This document shows positions 1 through 8,115 of a stretch of DNA of 21,157 bases, piece after piece. The first letter of the stretch is position 1. Every line of letters begins with the position of its first letter. Made by a program: the position numbers and the translations under genes. Source of the DNA: a virus; the IMG/VR virus record IMGVR_UViG_3300009180_000262, positions 1-21,157 of that record; one strand, given 5' to 3'. A model generated the notes under the pieces. The model searched no databases. It was not told where the DNA came from and worked only from the letters and a program-made list of their open reading frames with translations.

Positions 1-34
1 ATTTTATGATGGTACTAATTGGAGATGTGGATAA
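1..34 (+). CDS. C-terminal end of an upstream tail-fibre-like gene (partial)
   Basis: The frame that starts at base 2 is open from the window edge and ends at TAA 32-34. It encodes a tail FYDGTNWRCG. Short 'YDGTNWR' endings are familiar from phage tail-fibre and structural proteins, which is the only basis for the call. Its stop overlaps the next start by one base (TAATG), the same junction used repeatedly further along this operon. Only ten residues are visible, so the identity is tentative. Confidence 0.5.
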   Translation, partial: FYDGTNWRCG

Positions 35-300
35 TGGCTTTATTAAAATCAGTAAAAACAGTATTTGGCATTGATGCTACATATTGGAACATCTTTTCTA
101 TTACAGAAGACTTTAAGAATAAATCACTTGAAGTGGTTATCAACGGCTATGTAAGCAAAGAAGTGCGTGACGAGAATCACAATCCTGTTGCATGGCAAAA
201 CCTAACATTTACAGGCGATGATTACATCAAAGATGCAACCCGTGAAGCCATCTATTTAGCTTTAAAAGCAAAAGACTTCTCTGATGCTGTGGATGCTTAA
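34..300 (+). CDS. Small conserved-type phage structural-region protein
   Basis: An 88-residue protein beginning MALLKSVKTVFGIDATYW. Start 34 is preferred over TTG 19 and ATG 25 because GGAG at 21-24 is well spaced from it and because it forms a TAATG overlap with the upstream stop. The stop in turn overlaps the next start as TAATG. The protein is mixed alpha/beta in appearance, without a signal peptide, membrane segment or Cys motif. Small proteins of this look sit among tail-fibre genes in many podovirus and siphovirus genomes, so a tail or appendage role is inferred from position. No enzymatic motif is visible. Confidence 0.75.
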   Translation: MALLKSVKTVFGIDATYWNIFSITEDFKNKSLEVVINGYVSKEVRDENHNPVAWQNLTFTGDDYIKDATREAIYLALKAKDFSDAVDA

Positions 301-812
301 TGTTTGGATTTAGCGCATTTGCTGAAGCACCATTTGCATCACTAGCTACTAGGATTCTATTTGCTACTGCAAGTATAAATGCCTATGCAGATGTTTCATG
401 CAACGCTAATGCGATCAGGACAAATTCAGCTTCCATAACAGCCACAGGAAGCGTAACTGCTGATGCGGTAAGGCAAAGACTAGGGGTTGCACAGATAAAT
501 GCGTTAGCAAGCGTTTCTGCAAGTTCTAACGCTATTTATAGTGGAATTGGCTCAGTAAATGCGTTAGCTACAACAAGTTGCTATGCAAATGCTAATTATT
601 CTGCGTTTGGCGCAATAACTTGTACAGCAAATCTAGCAGTAAGTAGTCTTGGTAACACTTGGGATAATGTTGCTGTTGGCAATAATACATGGACAAATAC
701 TGATAGTGGTTTATATGTTTTAGATGGATACTGGGTTGATGGATACGTTGTTACTGGTGTCACATGGACTGATGTTACAGTAAATAGCAATACTTGGTAT
801 AGACAAGGATAA
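300..812 (+). CDS. Repeat-containing virion appendage protein
   Basis: 170 residues beginning MFGFSAFAEAPFASL, a beginning typical of phage tail-region proteins. Residues ~25-115 contain four or five degenerate units of about 20 residues with the pattern x-I/V-N-A-x-A-x-V/T-S-x-x-A-N-A, for example around SINAYADVS, QINALASVS and SVNALATTS. Such low-complexity Ala/Ser/Thr repeats suggest a beta-rich fibrous stalk. The C-terminal ~55 residues change character: they are rich in Trp, Asn and Thr (NTWDNV, NNTWTN, VTWTDV, SNTWYR) and may form a small beta domain. Its start overlaps the preceding stop by one base. No catalytic residues are recognised. A structural or tail-fibre role is inferred from composition and neighbours. 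Confidence 0.72.
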   Translation: MFGFSAFAEAPFASLATRILFATASINAYADVSCNANAIRTNSASITATGSVTADAVRQRLGVAQINALASVSASSNAIYSGIGSVNALATTSCYANANYSAFGAITCTANLAVSSLGNTWDNVAVGNNTWTNTDSGLYVLDGYWVDGYVVTGVTWTDVTVNSNTWYRQG

Positions 813-814
813 TT

Positions 815-1522
815 ATGTCAACAATAGTAACAAGGTCAGGAAAAGGATCGCCACTCACATATGATGAGGTTGATTCTAATTTTACTAACTTAAACACAGA
901 CAAATACCAAGCTGGTGGTGCGCTAGGAACTCCTGCATCTGGAACTTTAACCAATTGCACAGGACTTCCTAATGCTGGGTTAGTAAACTCAAGCATTACT
1001 ATTAACGGAACGGCAGTTAGTCTTGGTGGTTCAGTTACAACTCCATCTGGTACAGTTACAAGCGTAACAGCAACATCGCCAGTAGTGTCAAGTGGTGGCA
1101 CTACTCCTGCGATAAGTATGCCAGCAGCAACAACATCTGCTAATGGATACTTAACATCTACGGACTGGAATACATTTAATGGAAAACTATCAGCAACATC
1201 ACCAGCAATAACTGGAACGATTATTGAGGATGTATATACCATTACAGATGGTGCTGGATTTGCAATTGATCCTACGAATGGTTCAATTCAGTTGGTAACT
1301 TTAGGTGCAAATAGAACACCAACAGTATCAAATTTTGATGCTGGCGAGGGTATTACATTAATGATTAATGATGGTACAGCTTATACTATTACTTGGACTA
1401 CCATTGGTGTAGTTTGGGTTGGTGGAACTGCACCTACACTTGCATTGACAGGCTATACAGTTATTGAGTTATGGAAAGTTGGATCTACTATCTATGGCGC
1501 ACTTGTTGGAAGCGTGGCTTAA
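815..1522 (+). CDS. Tail fibre protein
   Basis: 235 residues. The N-terminus (MSTIVTRSGKGSPLTYDEVDSNFTNLN) is a hallmark of phage tail-fibre and appendage proteins: a short anchor segment before a repetitive shaft. A glycine, serine and threonine rich stretch follows (residues ~35-125), containing STDWNTFNGK, also common in fibre shafts. The C-terminal ~95 residues (ITDGAGFAIDPTNGSIQ onward) look like a beta-sandwich or tip domain. The ribosome binding site AAGGA lies just upstream of the ATG. The downstream gene begins at the last base of this stop codon. It is probably a virion appendage subunit contacting the host surface; receptor specificity cannot be read from the sequence. Confidence 0.85.
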   Translation: MSTIVTRSGKGSPLTYDEVDSNFTNLNTDKYQAGGALGTPASGTLTNCTGLPNAGLVNSSITINGTAVSLGGSVTTPSGTVTSVTATSPVVSSGGTTPAISMPAATTSANGYLTSTDWNTFNGKLSATSPAITGTIIEDVYTITDGAGFAIDPTNGSIQLVTLGANRTPTVSNFDAGEGITLMINDGTAYTITWTTIGVVWVGGTAPTLALTGYTVIELWKVGSTIYGALVGSVA

Positions 1523-2178
1523 TGTTAAGTCATTTTTTAAGGGCTGAAGTTGGAAACGTTACTTCTAGCAAGGCTTTAAATTATATTGGTGCTGTAAGTA
1601 ATACTACTGGTGCAACAACATACACATTTACTGCTGCAAATATAGGAACTGCTACTTCTGATAGAGTAATTGTTGTTGGAGTAATGTTAAATTCATCAAC
1701 AAACAGAACTGTATCCTCAGTAACACTTGGTGGCAATGCCATGACAAGTATTGTTGGTACAAACTCTGCATCAAATACTGCTCTATTTAGAATTAGTGTA
1801 GCAAGCGGAACTACTGCTGATATTGTTGTTACAGGAAGTGGTGCTTCAAATGGATGTTATGTTGTCGTATATAGCTTAACTGGGTGGGGAACTGTTACTA
1901 CTTATGATTCCAATTCTGCTGCAAGCACAAATGCAGCAACTATATCTACAACCATTGATACAGCATCTGGTGGGGCAGTTATTGGAATCCAAAATAGATT
2001 TAACACAGGAAGTGTTACAACTGCTGGCTTTACTACACAAAATGTCAATACAACATTTGATGGAACTCAAAGAATATACGCAGGTAATACTTTTCCAACA
2101 ACGTCAGCTACTGGAACAACTTATAGCGTAACAGGAACGGCAACTACAGATTCTATTGCAGTAGCATCATTCTCATAG
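1522..2178 (+). CDS. Tail-fibre-associated beta-rich protein
   Basis: 218 residues if the ATG at 1522 is used. An in-frame ATG exists at 1471 inside the previous gene, but 1522 gives the one-base TAATG overlap used elsewhere in this operon. The protein is almost entirely Ser/Thr/Gly/Ala/Val rich with alternating hydrophobics (DRVIVVGVMLNSSTNRTVSS, ADIVVTGSGA), as expected for an all-beta appendage or carbohydrate-contacting domain. It has no signal peptide and no Cys motif. Position between two tail-fibre-type genes supports a virion appendage role. It could be an accessory tip or receptor-binding domain encoded separately from the shaft; this is inference. Confidence 0.72.
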   Translation: MLSHFLRAEVGNVTSSKALNYIGAVSNTTGATTYTFTAANIGTATSDRVIVVGVMLNSSTNRTVSSVTLGGNAMTSIVGTNSASNTALFRISVASGTTADIVVTGSGASNGCYVVVYSLTGWGTVTTYDSNSAASTNAATISTTIDTASGGAVIGIQNRFNTGSVTTAGFTTQNVNTTFDGTQRIYAGNTFPTTSATGTTYSVTGTATTDSIAVASFS

Positions 2179-2186
2179 GAATAAAA

Positions 2187-2510
2187 ATGTCATTTATTTT
2201 AAAATTAAATAATGAAGTAATTGCAAAAACAAAAGACTGGAATCCTCAGTCATATGCAAACTTTACACATACTTCATATCCATCAAATGTTGATCAGTCT
2301 TATGTATGGGAACAAGATGGGTATTGGCTTGGTTGGGAAGATGATGTGCTAACGCAAAGTGAAATAAATGCTAGGAATGAACAATTAAGAACTGAAGCCT
2401 ATCGTAGCGAATCAGATCCACTATTCTTTAAGGCTCAACGTAACGAAGCTACAATGGAAGAGTGGGTTGCTAAAGTAAACGAAATTAAAACAAGGTATCC
2501 AAAGGATTAA
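2187..2510 (+). CDS. Phage tail assembly chaperone-like protein
   Basis: 107 residues. The C-terminal half (NEQLRTEAYRSESDPLFF, then EATMEEWVAKVNEIKTRYP) matches the pattern I associate with the Phage_tail_APC family: an 'LR..AYR.ESDPLFF..QR.EAT..EW..KV..I..RYP' signature. The N-terminal half carries several Trp/Tyr residues and resembles the short fibre-binding portion found in such proteins. The gene lies between tail-fibre genes, as tail-fibre assembly genes often do. It probably assists folding or assembly of the adjacent fibres. The family is recalled from pattern, not from a search. Confidence 0.78.
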   Translation: MSFILKLNNEVIAKTKDWNPQSYANFTHTSYPSNVDQSYVWEQDGYWLGWEDDVLTQSEINARNEQLRTEAYRSESDPLFFKAQRNEATMEEWVAKVNEIKTRYPKD

Positions 2511-2512
2511 TC

Positions 2513-3832
2513 ATGCCAAAAAATAAAGTTTCAGAATGGAGTTCATCAGCATCATCTAATACGGATGTTGGTGGTGTTGACATCAATGAGGGATGTGCGC
2601 CATCTAATTTAAACAATGCTATTCGTGAAGTAATGGCTCAAATTAAAGATATGCAGACTGGTTCAGATGCAGATAACCTTGTAGTTGGTGGAACTCTTGC
2701 AGTTACAGGAACTTCAACATTTACTGGCGCAGTAACTGCTAGTGTAACTGGTAACGTAACTGGCAATGTAACTGGTAACTTATCTGGCAACGTAACAGGT
2801 AACTTAATCTCAATAACAAATACAATTTCTGCTGGTAGCTTTGTTGTTGGCAATACTTATGTGATTGCAACACTAGGATCAAGTCCAACTGACTTTCAAG
2901 CAATTGGTGCTTCATCTAATACAGTTGGTGTTGAGTTTACTGCTACTGGTGTAGGTACAGGTAATGGTACTGCAACAACAGTAACTGGTCGTGCGGTAAC
3001 TATAAGTAGCACTCTTCCAGTAACAAAAGGTGGTACTGGAAATACATCATTGACACCAAATTCAGTAGCTATTGCTGGTTCTACAAGCACAAGTGCAGTT
3101 GCAGCAGTAAGACCAAGCACACTAGGTAACGTATTAACATCAACTGCTGGATCAACTGTCAATGTAGGAAGTTTTGTAATTGGTGTGCAATATTCAATTT
3201 CAAGTCTTGGAACTACTACTTCACAAGCAAACTGGAATACTATTGCAGGAACATCTGGAGTAACTTATGTAGTAGGCAGCGTATTTACTTGTGCAAACAT
3301 TGGTACTGGGTTGGGTGATGGTCAAGCTAAAATAACTACATGGACAAGTGCAGCACCAGCCACAGCAACAACAATTACAACTACATCAGGTTCTGCGCCA
3401 TACTATGGCATAAGAGCATATTTTTATGTTGATACTACTGCCCCAGTAGCATCTACTGCACTAACAGTAGGAAGGCAGTATGTTATTTGGACAGTCGGCA
3501 CTACAACTTGGACATCTGCTGGTTCGTCAAGTAACGCACTAGGAACAATATTTACAGCAACTGGCAGCGCAGCAGGAACGGGAACTGCTCTTGCAGTTAA
3601 TTCTCAAGGGTTTAGTAATTGGCAAGTAACAGCAAGTCAATACCAAGCACGATTTACATTCTCTATAACTCCACCAGATGCTCGTTATGTAATTTCAAGC
3701 ACAGTAGGAGAAAGTGGTTCACAACGTTATGCAACAGAATATTCAAGGACAGGATCTACTTTTACACTACAAACATCTGATGATGCTTCAAGTAATAATT
3801 TTACTCAAATGAATGTAATGGTTATCTATTAG
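2513..3832 (+). CDS. Tail fibre protein with repeated beta modules
   Basis: 439 residues. The N-terminus (MPKNKVSEWSSSASSNTDVG, then NLNNAIREVMAQIKDMQ) is the classic anchor region of many podovirus and siphovirus tail fibres. Residues ~78-97 are a tandem VTGN-type shaft. Beyond that are three copies of a ~45-55-residue module (VGNTYVI.TLG..., IGVQYSISSLGTTT..., VGRQYVIWTVGTTT...), each ending in a GTG-type segment. The last ~70 residues (SQYQARFTFSITPPDARYV onward) form a different domain, possibly the tip. The same module occurs in the next gene. Likely trimeric appendage protein for host attachment; specificity unknown. Confidence 0.85.
   Translation: MPKNKVSEWSSSASSNTDVGGVDINEGCAPSNLNNAIREVMAQIKDMQTGSDADNLVVGGTLAVTGTSTFTGAVTASVTGNVTGNVTGNLSGNVTGNLISITNTISAGSFVVGNTYVIATLGSSPTDFQAIGASSNTVGVEFTATGVGTGNGTATTVTGRAVTISSTLPVTKGGTGNTSLTPNSVAIAGSTSTSAVAAVRPSTLGNVLTSTAGSTVNVGSFVIGVQYSISSLGTTTSQANWNTIAGTSGVTYVVGSVFTCANIGTGLGDGQAKITTWTSAAPATATTITTTSGSAPYYGIRAYFYVDTTAPVASTALTVGRQYVIWTVGTTTWTSAGSSSNALGTIFTATGSAAGTGTALAVNSQGFSNWQVTASQYQARFTFSITPPDARYVISSTVGESGSQRYATEYSRTGSTFTLQTSDDASSNNFTQMNVMVIY
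2744..2803 (+). repeat. Five 12-bp tandem units encoding V/L-T/S-G-N
   Basis: Five consecutive 12-base units of the type GTAACTGGTAAC encode VTGN VTGN VTGN LSGN VTGN within the tail-fibre gene. Units 1 and 3 are identical and the others differ by a few bases, mostly at third codon positions. This is a coding minisatellite that could expand or contract by slippage and so alter shaft length. Confidence 0.85.
2831..3597 (+). repeat. Three copies of a ~50-residue module within the tail fibre
   Basis: Copies lie at about 2831-2985, 3163-3330 and 3459-3597. Each reads roughly as [V/I]G-x-x-Y-x-I-x-[S/T]-[L/V]-G-T-T-T, then a central W-N-T-I-A-G or AIGASSN-type segment, then V-G-x-x-F-T and a GTGxGxA ending. 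The second copy (YSISSLGTTT, NWNTIAGTSGVTYVVGS) is closest to the two copies in the next gene. Boundaries are approximate, judged by eye. Confidence 0.75.
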
Positions 3833-3838
3833 GAATAT

Positions 3839-5647
3839 ATGACAATACAGCGTATAACATTTACAGAGTGGACACCAGATCAACCTAGTATAGTTGATAA
3901 CTTGTCTGTTGCTAGGAACGTAATTCCTGCTGCCGTAGGATTTTCTTCTTTTCCATTGGCAATTGATTATTCTGCATCTGCATCTGAAAACTTAAACAAT
4001 GCCTACACAGGTAGATTTGGCTCTACATCTGTTACCTTTGCTGGTGGATCAACAAAGCTATTTAAACTTGATGGCGGTACTTTGGCACTCTCTGACGTAT
4101 CTAAATCTGGTGGGTACTCTAGCGTTAGTCGTTGTAATTTTACACAGTTTGGCGATACAGTTATTGTTGCAAATGATCGTAATAAACTTCAAGCATGGAC
4201 ACTAGGCTCTAGTTCTACATTTGATGACTTGGCTGCTGCTGCACCAATTGCTAAATATGTGACAGTAGTTCGTGACTTTGTGGTATGTGCAAACTTAGAT
4301 ACTGGAACTAATGCTAACAAGGTTCAATGGTCAAATATCAACGATGAAACTAATTGGACTTCTGGTAGTGCAAGTCAATCAGATTTCCAGATTATTCCAG
4401 ATGGCGGTAACATTAATGGCATTACTGGTGGTGAGTTTGGTCTGATATTAATGGAACGTACCATTGTGCGTATGTCGTATATTGGTTCACCATTATTCTT
4501 CCAATTTGATACCATCTCACGCAATCTTGGCTGCCGTGAAGGTAATTCTGTTACCAAGTATGGTAATACTACATACTTCTTAAGTAATGAAGGATTCTAC
4601 TCATGTGATGGTCAATCATTAAAAGCTATTGGCAACCAAAAGATTGATAACTGGTTTTATACTTACGCTGATCCTACTTCTTTTGACACAATGTCAGCAA
4701 CTGTTGATCCTATTCTTAAGATTGTGGTATGGAACTTCAAGACATTAACTGCATCAGTATATGGTGGTAGTCGTTTACTACTAATTTATAATTGGCAAGT
4801 AGATAAATGGTCTTTTGCTGAAACAGACGTAAACTTCATCTCTAACTCATCATCTATTGCTACTGCTGGAACTACACTTGAATCACTTGATTCTACATAT
4901 GCCATTGCAGTAACAGCTATTGCAAATGCTGCTACCATATCAACAAGTGGATTTGTTATTGGCAATGAGTACATGATTAAAACAATGGGAACTACCACTA
5001 GTGCTAACTGGAATACTTTAGCTGGAACTACTGGAGTAACTTATGTTGTTGGCTCTACGTTCATTGCAGCAGGAACTACAGTTATTGGAACTGGTACTGC
5101 ATATCTAGGTAAACGATACACTATTGTTAGTCTTGGTTCTACTACAAATGCTCAATGGAATACAATTGCAGGAACTACATCAGTAACCTATGCTGCTGGC
5201 AACAATATCTATTCAATATTAACTGGTGTCGGTACAGGTACTGTGGTTAGTCTTGATAACATTCCAGTAACAATGGATAGTCAACAATACTCTGGTGGTA
5301 GTTTGTTATTTGCTGGATTAAGAACTACAAAAATAGTTACTTTTGTTAAAACAATCAGTAATCCAAACTCAGAGATTGTTACAGGTGATATTGGTAACGA
5401 ATATAACTCTACAGCGATACTTGCTAGACCAATTGTAGATAATGGATCTGCTAATGTTGCAGTTGCATCAAGAAACCTATTAAGTGGTGCGGTAACCTAT
5501 AGCTCATACGTTCCAGCGAGTACAGAAAATCGTGTATCATTAAGGTCTAATGGTAAGTACCATAGATTCTCTATAAAGCCTACAGGCACTAACTGGTCTA
5601 ACGTGATGGCTATTGATGTGGATATTATTCCACAGGGAACTCGCTAA
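3839..5647 (+). CDS. Propeller-like packaged-DNA stabilisation / tail hub protein with inserted modules
   Basis: 602 residues. Repeated blade-like strands (YTGRFGSTSVTFAGG, SRCNFTQFGDTVIVAN, YFLSNEGFYSCDG, VWNFKT) and phrases such as WSNINDETNWTSG and LILMERTIVRMSYIG fit the beta-propeller-type protein found in P22-like and marine podoviruses at the head-tail interface (P22 gp10-like plug/stabilisation). That family call is by pattern. Residues ~369-472 are different: two tandem copies of the ~50-residue module seen in the preceding tail fibre interrupt the expected sequence. The final ~125 residues return to a beta-rich virion domain. The start follows AGGAAT. Cytoplasmic assembly and virion location are inferred. 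Confidence 0.75.
   Translation: MTIQRITFTEWTPDQPSIVDNLSVARNVIPAAVGFSSFPLAIDYSASASENLNNAYTGRFGSTSVTFAGGSTKLFKLDGGTLALSDVSKSGGYSSVSRCNFTQFGDTVIVANDRNKLQAWTLGSSSTFDDLAAAAPIAKYVTVVRDFVVCANLDTGTNANKVQWSNINDETNWTSGSASQSDFQIIPDGGNINGITGGEFGLILMERTIVRMSYIGSPLFFQFDTISRNLGCREGNSVTKYGNTTYFLSNEGFYSCDGQSLKAIGNQKIDNWFYTYADPTSFDTMSATVDPILKIVVWNFKTLTASVYGGSRLLLIYNWQVDKWSFAETDVNFISNSSSIATAGTTLESLDSTYAIAVTAIANAATISTSGFVIGNEYMIKTMGTTTSANWNTLAGTTGVTYVVGSTFIAAGTTVIGTGTAYLGKRYTIVSLGSTTNAQWNTIAGTTSVTYAAGNNIYSILTGVGTGTVVSLDNIPVTMDSQQYSGGSLLFAGLRTTKIVTFVKTISNPNSEIVTGDIGNEYNSTAILARPIVDNGSANVAVASRNLLSGAVTYSSYVPASTENRVSLRSNGKYHRFSIKPTGTNWSNVMAIDVDIIPQGTR
4943..5254 (+). repeat. Two tandem copies of the shared ~50-residue module
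   Basis: Copy 1 (about 4943-5107) reads FVIGNEYMIKTMGTTT, then NWNTLAGTTGVTYVVGS. Copy 2 (about 5108-5254) reads GKRYTIVSLGSTT, then QWNTIAGTTSVTYAAG. Both end with GTGT-type residues. They match the copy near 3163 in the tail-fibre gene at both protein and base level (for example TGGAATAC, GGAGTAACTTATG), suggesting duplication or exchange between the two genes. Confidence 0.75.
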
Positions 5648-5949
5648 TGTTTAGAACGCTTAACTATTCTGGTGCAGATCCTCGTGAGATTTCAGAGGTA
5701 GTCAACAATGCCATGAACGGCAAGACTAACAATACAGGCTCAATTACTTTAGCTGTAGGTGGTGCAACATCAACTATCATCTATGATGAACGTATTGGAT
5801 TTAATTCAGTAGTGTTACTTACACCAACAACTTCAAGTGCAGCAGGTTACGTTTACTACGTTGATACTAATGCTAAAGGATCAATTACTATTCGCCATGC
5901 AGCTAACTCAGTTGCTGGAATAACATTTAGATATGTAGTGGTCGGATAA
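5647..5949 (+). CDS. Small beta-rich virion-region protein
   Basis: 100 residues. A short N-terminal helix (ADPREISEVVNNAMNGK) precedes an all-beta C-terminal domain (GSITLAVGG, TTIIYDERIGFNSVVLLTPTT, GSITIRHAANSVAGITFRYVVVG). This arrangement is recurrent in marine and freshwater podovirus genomes next to the propeller-like protein. I know no established function; a capsid fibre, decoration or tail role is possible. It is joined to both neighbours by one-base TAATG overlaps, implying coupled translation with the propeller protein and the GNAT-like protein. Confidence 0.75.
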   Translation: MFRTLNYSGADPREISEVVNNAMNGKTNNTGSITLAVGGATSTIIYDERIGFNSVVLLTPTTSSAAGYVYYVDTNAKGSITIRHAANSVAGITFRYVVVG

Positions 5950-6329
5950 TGGAACTTAAATATATACCACCAAGTGAATTAAGAACTCAATGGGATTGGG
6001 TAAGACAGGGATTAGAGAAAATACGTTCTAAAGGTCATAACTCATGGCTTCCAGAAGATATTTACTGTGATTGTTTTGAGCAACGTGCAATGCTATGGAT
6101 TTCACCAGATAATGGATTCATGGTATTGCAACCTACTGGTAAAGAACTTCATGTATGGGCTGCTTATTTGCAGACTGCTGATCAATTAGAAGCTGGATTT
6201 GAACACATCAAAAATATTGCAATAAAAGGCAATTGCAACAAAATTACATTCTCATCAATGCGAAGAGGTTGGGAACAACGTGCAAAGCAAATGGGATTTA
6301 GACCAAGAGTTTGGGAAATAGATATTTAG
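5949..6329 (+). CDS. GNAT-fold-like phage protein
   Basis: 126 residues. The order is an N-terminal basic helix (WDWVRQGLEKIRSKGHNSWLPE), a hydrophobic strand pair (RAMLWISPDNGFMVLQP, ELHVWAAYL), then HIKNIAIKGNCNKITFSS and a terminal segment RRGWEQRAKQMGFRPRVWEI. This layout matches a widespread group of phage proteins usually compared to the GNAT acetyltransferase fold. The canonical acetyl-CoA loop (Q/RxxGxG/A) is not obvious, so enzyme activity is doubtful and a virion or assembly role is as likely. It overlaps the previous gene by one base. Confidence 0.68.
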   Translation: MELKYIPPSELRTQWDWVRQGLEKIRSKGHNSWLPEDIYCDCFEQRAMLWISPDNGFMVLQPTGKELHVWAAYLQTADQLEAGFEHIKNIAIKGNCNKITFSSMRRGWEQRAKQMGFRPRVWEIDI

Positions 6330-6338
6330 GAGTTTTAC

Positions 6339-7448
6339 ATGATTACATTAGGTTCATTACACAATTACTTTGCTAACGCATTTACATTTTATGGTGGTAG
6401 TGGTGGCGGTGGCACTTCAACATCACAGACTGGCATTGATCCAATGCTCAAGCCATATATTACATATGGTCTGAATGAAGCGCAAAACTTATACAAAAGC
6501 AATACTCCACAGTATTATGGTGGTCAAACGTATGTCAGTCCATCAGAAGCTACGCAAGCTGCATTGCAAGCTAATACAAATCGTGCTACTGCTGGCAATC
6601 CACTTTTACCTGCTGCACAGCAACAACAACAAGATGTAATTAGTGGTAACTACCTAAACAGTAACCCATACTTTAACCAAGCACTACAAGGTGCTGCACA
6701 GGGTGCAACAACCAACTACTTTGATGCAATTAAACAGGCTCAAGGTAGCACAGCACTTGCTGGTCGTTATGGTTCAAACGTAAGTGCAGATATTCAGAAT
6801 CGTGCAGCCACAACACTATCAAATACATTGGCTAACAAGTATGGTGACTTGGCTTACCAAAACTACAATGCTGAACGTGCAAGACAAGAAGCTGCTGCTG
6901 GTGCTGCACCTGCTTTGGCTGCTGCTGACTATAATGACATTAATCAACTATTGAAGTCTGGTCAAGCGATGGAAGGATACCAACAAAAAGCGTTGGATGC
7001 AGACATCAACAGATTCAACTACCAACAAAATCTACCTTACAGCAAGTTATCTACTTTCTTGGGTTCTGTTTATGGCGCACCACAAGGATCAGTAACACAG
7101 ACAACTCAATCTGGTGGCAAGATTGTATGTACAGCGATGAATGAAGCATACGGCTTTGGTTCATTCCGTCAAGCTATCTGGTTAAAACATTCAGCATCTA
7201 TGCCTAACGCTAAGACAATTGAGAAGGGCTATCACACATTATTCTTACCAGTTGTAGCCTATGCCTTCAACGGAACTCCAAACGCTGTAAGGAACGCTGT
7301 AAGAAGCGTTGCAGAGCATATTGCTCGCCATCGTACTGCTGACTTGTGGAAAGAGATGCGTGGCAAGAAGCGTGATCCGCTAGGTCGTATCTATCGTGCA
7401 GTTATTGAGCCATTGTGCTTTGTAGTTGGTAAAGTGAAGGGATACTAA
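6339..7448 (+). CDS. Candidate DNA-ejection / internal virion protein
   Basis: 369 residues. The N-terminus contains a glycine tract (GGSGGGGTSTSQTG). Residues ~35-250 are helical and Gln/Ala/Asn rich (PYITYGLNEAQNLYKSNTPQYY, AAQQQQQDVISGNYLNSNPYF, ARQEAAAGAAPALAAADYND), which resembles P22 gp7-type and related ejection proteins. The C-terminal ~105 residues form a separate domain with one Cys (IVCTAMNEAYGFGSFR, KGYHTLFLPVV, AEHIARHRTADL) that I recall in many environmental phage proteins, function unknown to me. The ribosome binding site GGAG is 5' of the ATG. It is the first of a run of ejection-type genes. Role inferred from composition and order. Confidence 0.65.
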   Translation: MITLGSLHNYFANAFTFYGGSGGGGTSTSQTGIDPMLKPYITYGLNEAQNLYKSNTPQYYGGQTYVSPSEATQAALQANTNRATAGNPLLPAAQQQQQDVISGNYLNSNPYFNQALQGAAQGATTNYFDAIKQAQGSTALAGRYGSNVSADIQNRAATTLSNTLANKYGDLAYQNYNAERARQEAAAGAAPALAAADYNDINQLLKSGQAMEGYQQKALDADINRFNYQQNLPYSKLSTFLGSVYGAPQGSVTQTTQSGGKIVCTAMNEAYGFGSFRQAIWLKHSASMPNAKTIEKGYHTLFLPVVAYAFNGTPNAVRNAVRSVAEHIARHRTADLWKEMRGKKRDPLGRIYRAVIEPLCFVVGKVKGY

Positions 7449-7449
7449 T

Positions 7450-8106
7450 ATGGCTGATCCGATAACCATGATGGCAGTTGGTGCTGGTGTAGGTGCGCTG
7501 AAGGGTGCAGTTACAGGTGGCAATCCATTTAAAGAAGCATTAATTGGTGGAACAATTGGTGGATTAACTGGTGGCGCAGGTCAAGCACTTGGTCTTGGTG
7601 GTGCTGCTGCTGGTGGTGGAACTGCTGTTGGAACTGCTGGCGCAACAAGCCTTGCACCTGCAACTGCTGCTGAATTTGAAGCTGCAATGGGATTGCCAAG
7701 TTCTGCTCTTATAAGTGCTGGCGCACCAATAGCATCTGCAATGCCAACTGGTGCTGCAATGGGTTTGGTTCAAGGTGCTGGCGGTACAATGATTAACCCA
7801 GAATACTATTCAAACATTTTAGGTAATCAAATTTATAATGGCGGTGAAGGTGTATTATCCAATGCAATCAGTCAATTTGCACCATCCATGTCTGATTTAA
7901 AACAATATGCAACTATTGATAACCTTAAAGGTGCTGCATCTATTGCAAATCAATACCAACCAAGACCTATGTCACCAGCACCACAAGGTAGAATCACACA
8001 AGGTAAAGCACCAGAAAGCGGTCTAGGCGGTGGCGGTGTAGAAGGCTTACTAGCTGAAATTATGAAAAAACAACAACAACAATATCAACCTATCTCATTG
8101 TTATAG
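7450..8106 (+). CDS. Gly/Ala-rich candidate ejection protein
   Basis: 218 residues. Residues ~1-65 are a glycine and alanine rich, weakly hydrophobic region (MMAVGAGVGALKGAVTGG, LIGGTIGGLTGGAG, ALGLGGAAAGGG) of the sort that can insert in or cross membranes. A second hydrophobic stretch lies near residues 80-110. The C-terminus is polar, ending in a glutamine run (KKQQQQYQPISLL). Virion proteins with this composition are commonly ejected with DNA in podoviruses. It follows the previous stop by one base and precedes two more candidate internal virion proteins. No enzymatic motif is visible. Confidence 0.65.
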   Translation: MADPITMMAVGAGVGALKGAVTGGNPFKEALIGGTIGGLTGGAGQALGLGGAAAGGGTAVGTAGATSLAPATAAEFEAAMGLPSSALISAGAPIASAMPTGAAMGLVQGAGGTMINPEYYSNILGNQIYNGGEGVLSNAISQFAPSMSDLKQYATIDNLKGAASIANQYQPRPMSPAPQGRITQGKAPESGLGGGGVEGLLAEIMKKQQQQYQPISLL

Positions 8107-8115
8107 GACAAAATC

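Noticed and set aside
775-1242. A long minus-strand open frame (155 codons) antisense to the tail-fibre gene
   Set aside because: It is the mirror of a Ser/Thr/Gly-rich gene with biased codons. It has no ribosome binding site or recognisable protein, and antisense frames of this kind recur under every repeat-rich gene here.
2744-2803. CRISPR-like array
   Set aside because: The repeats are 12-base, contiguous, in frame and without spacers; they are protein-coding shaft repeats.
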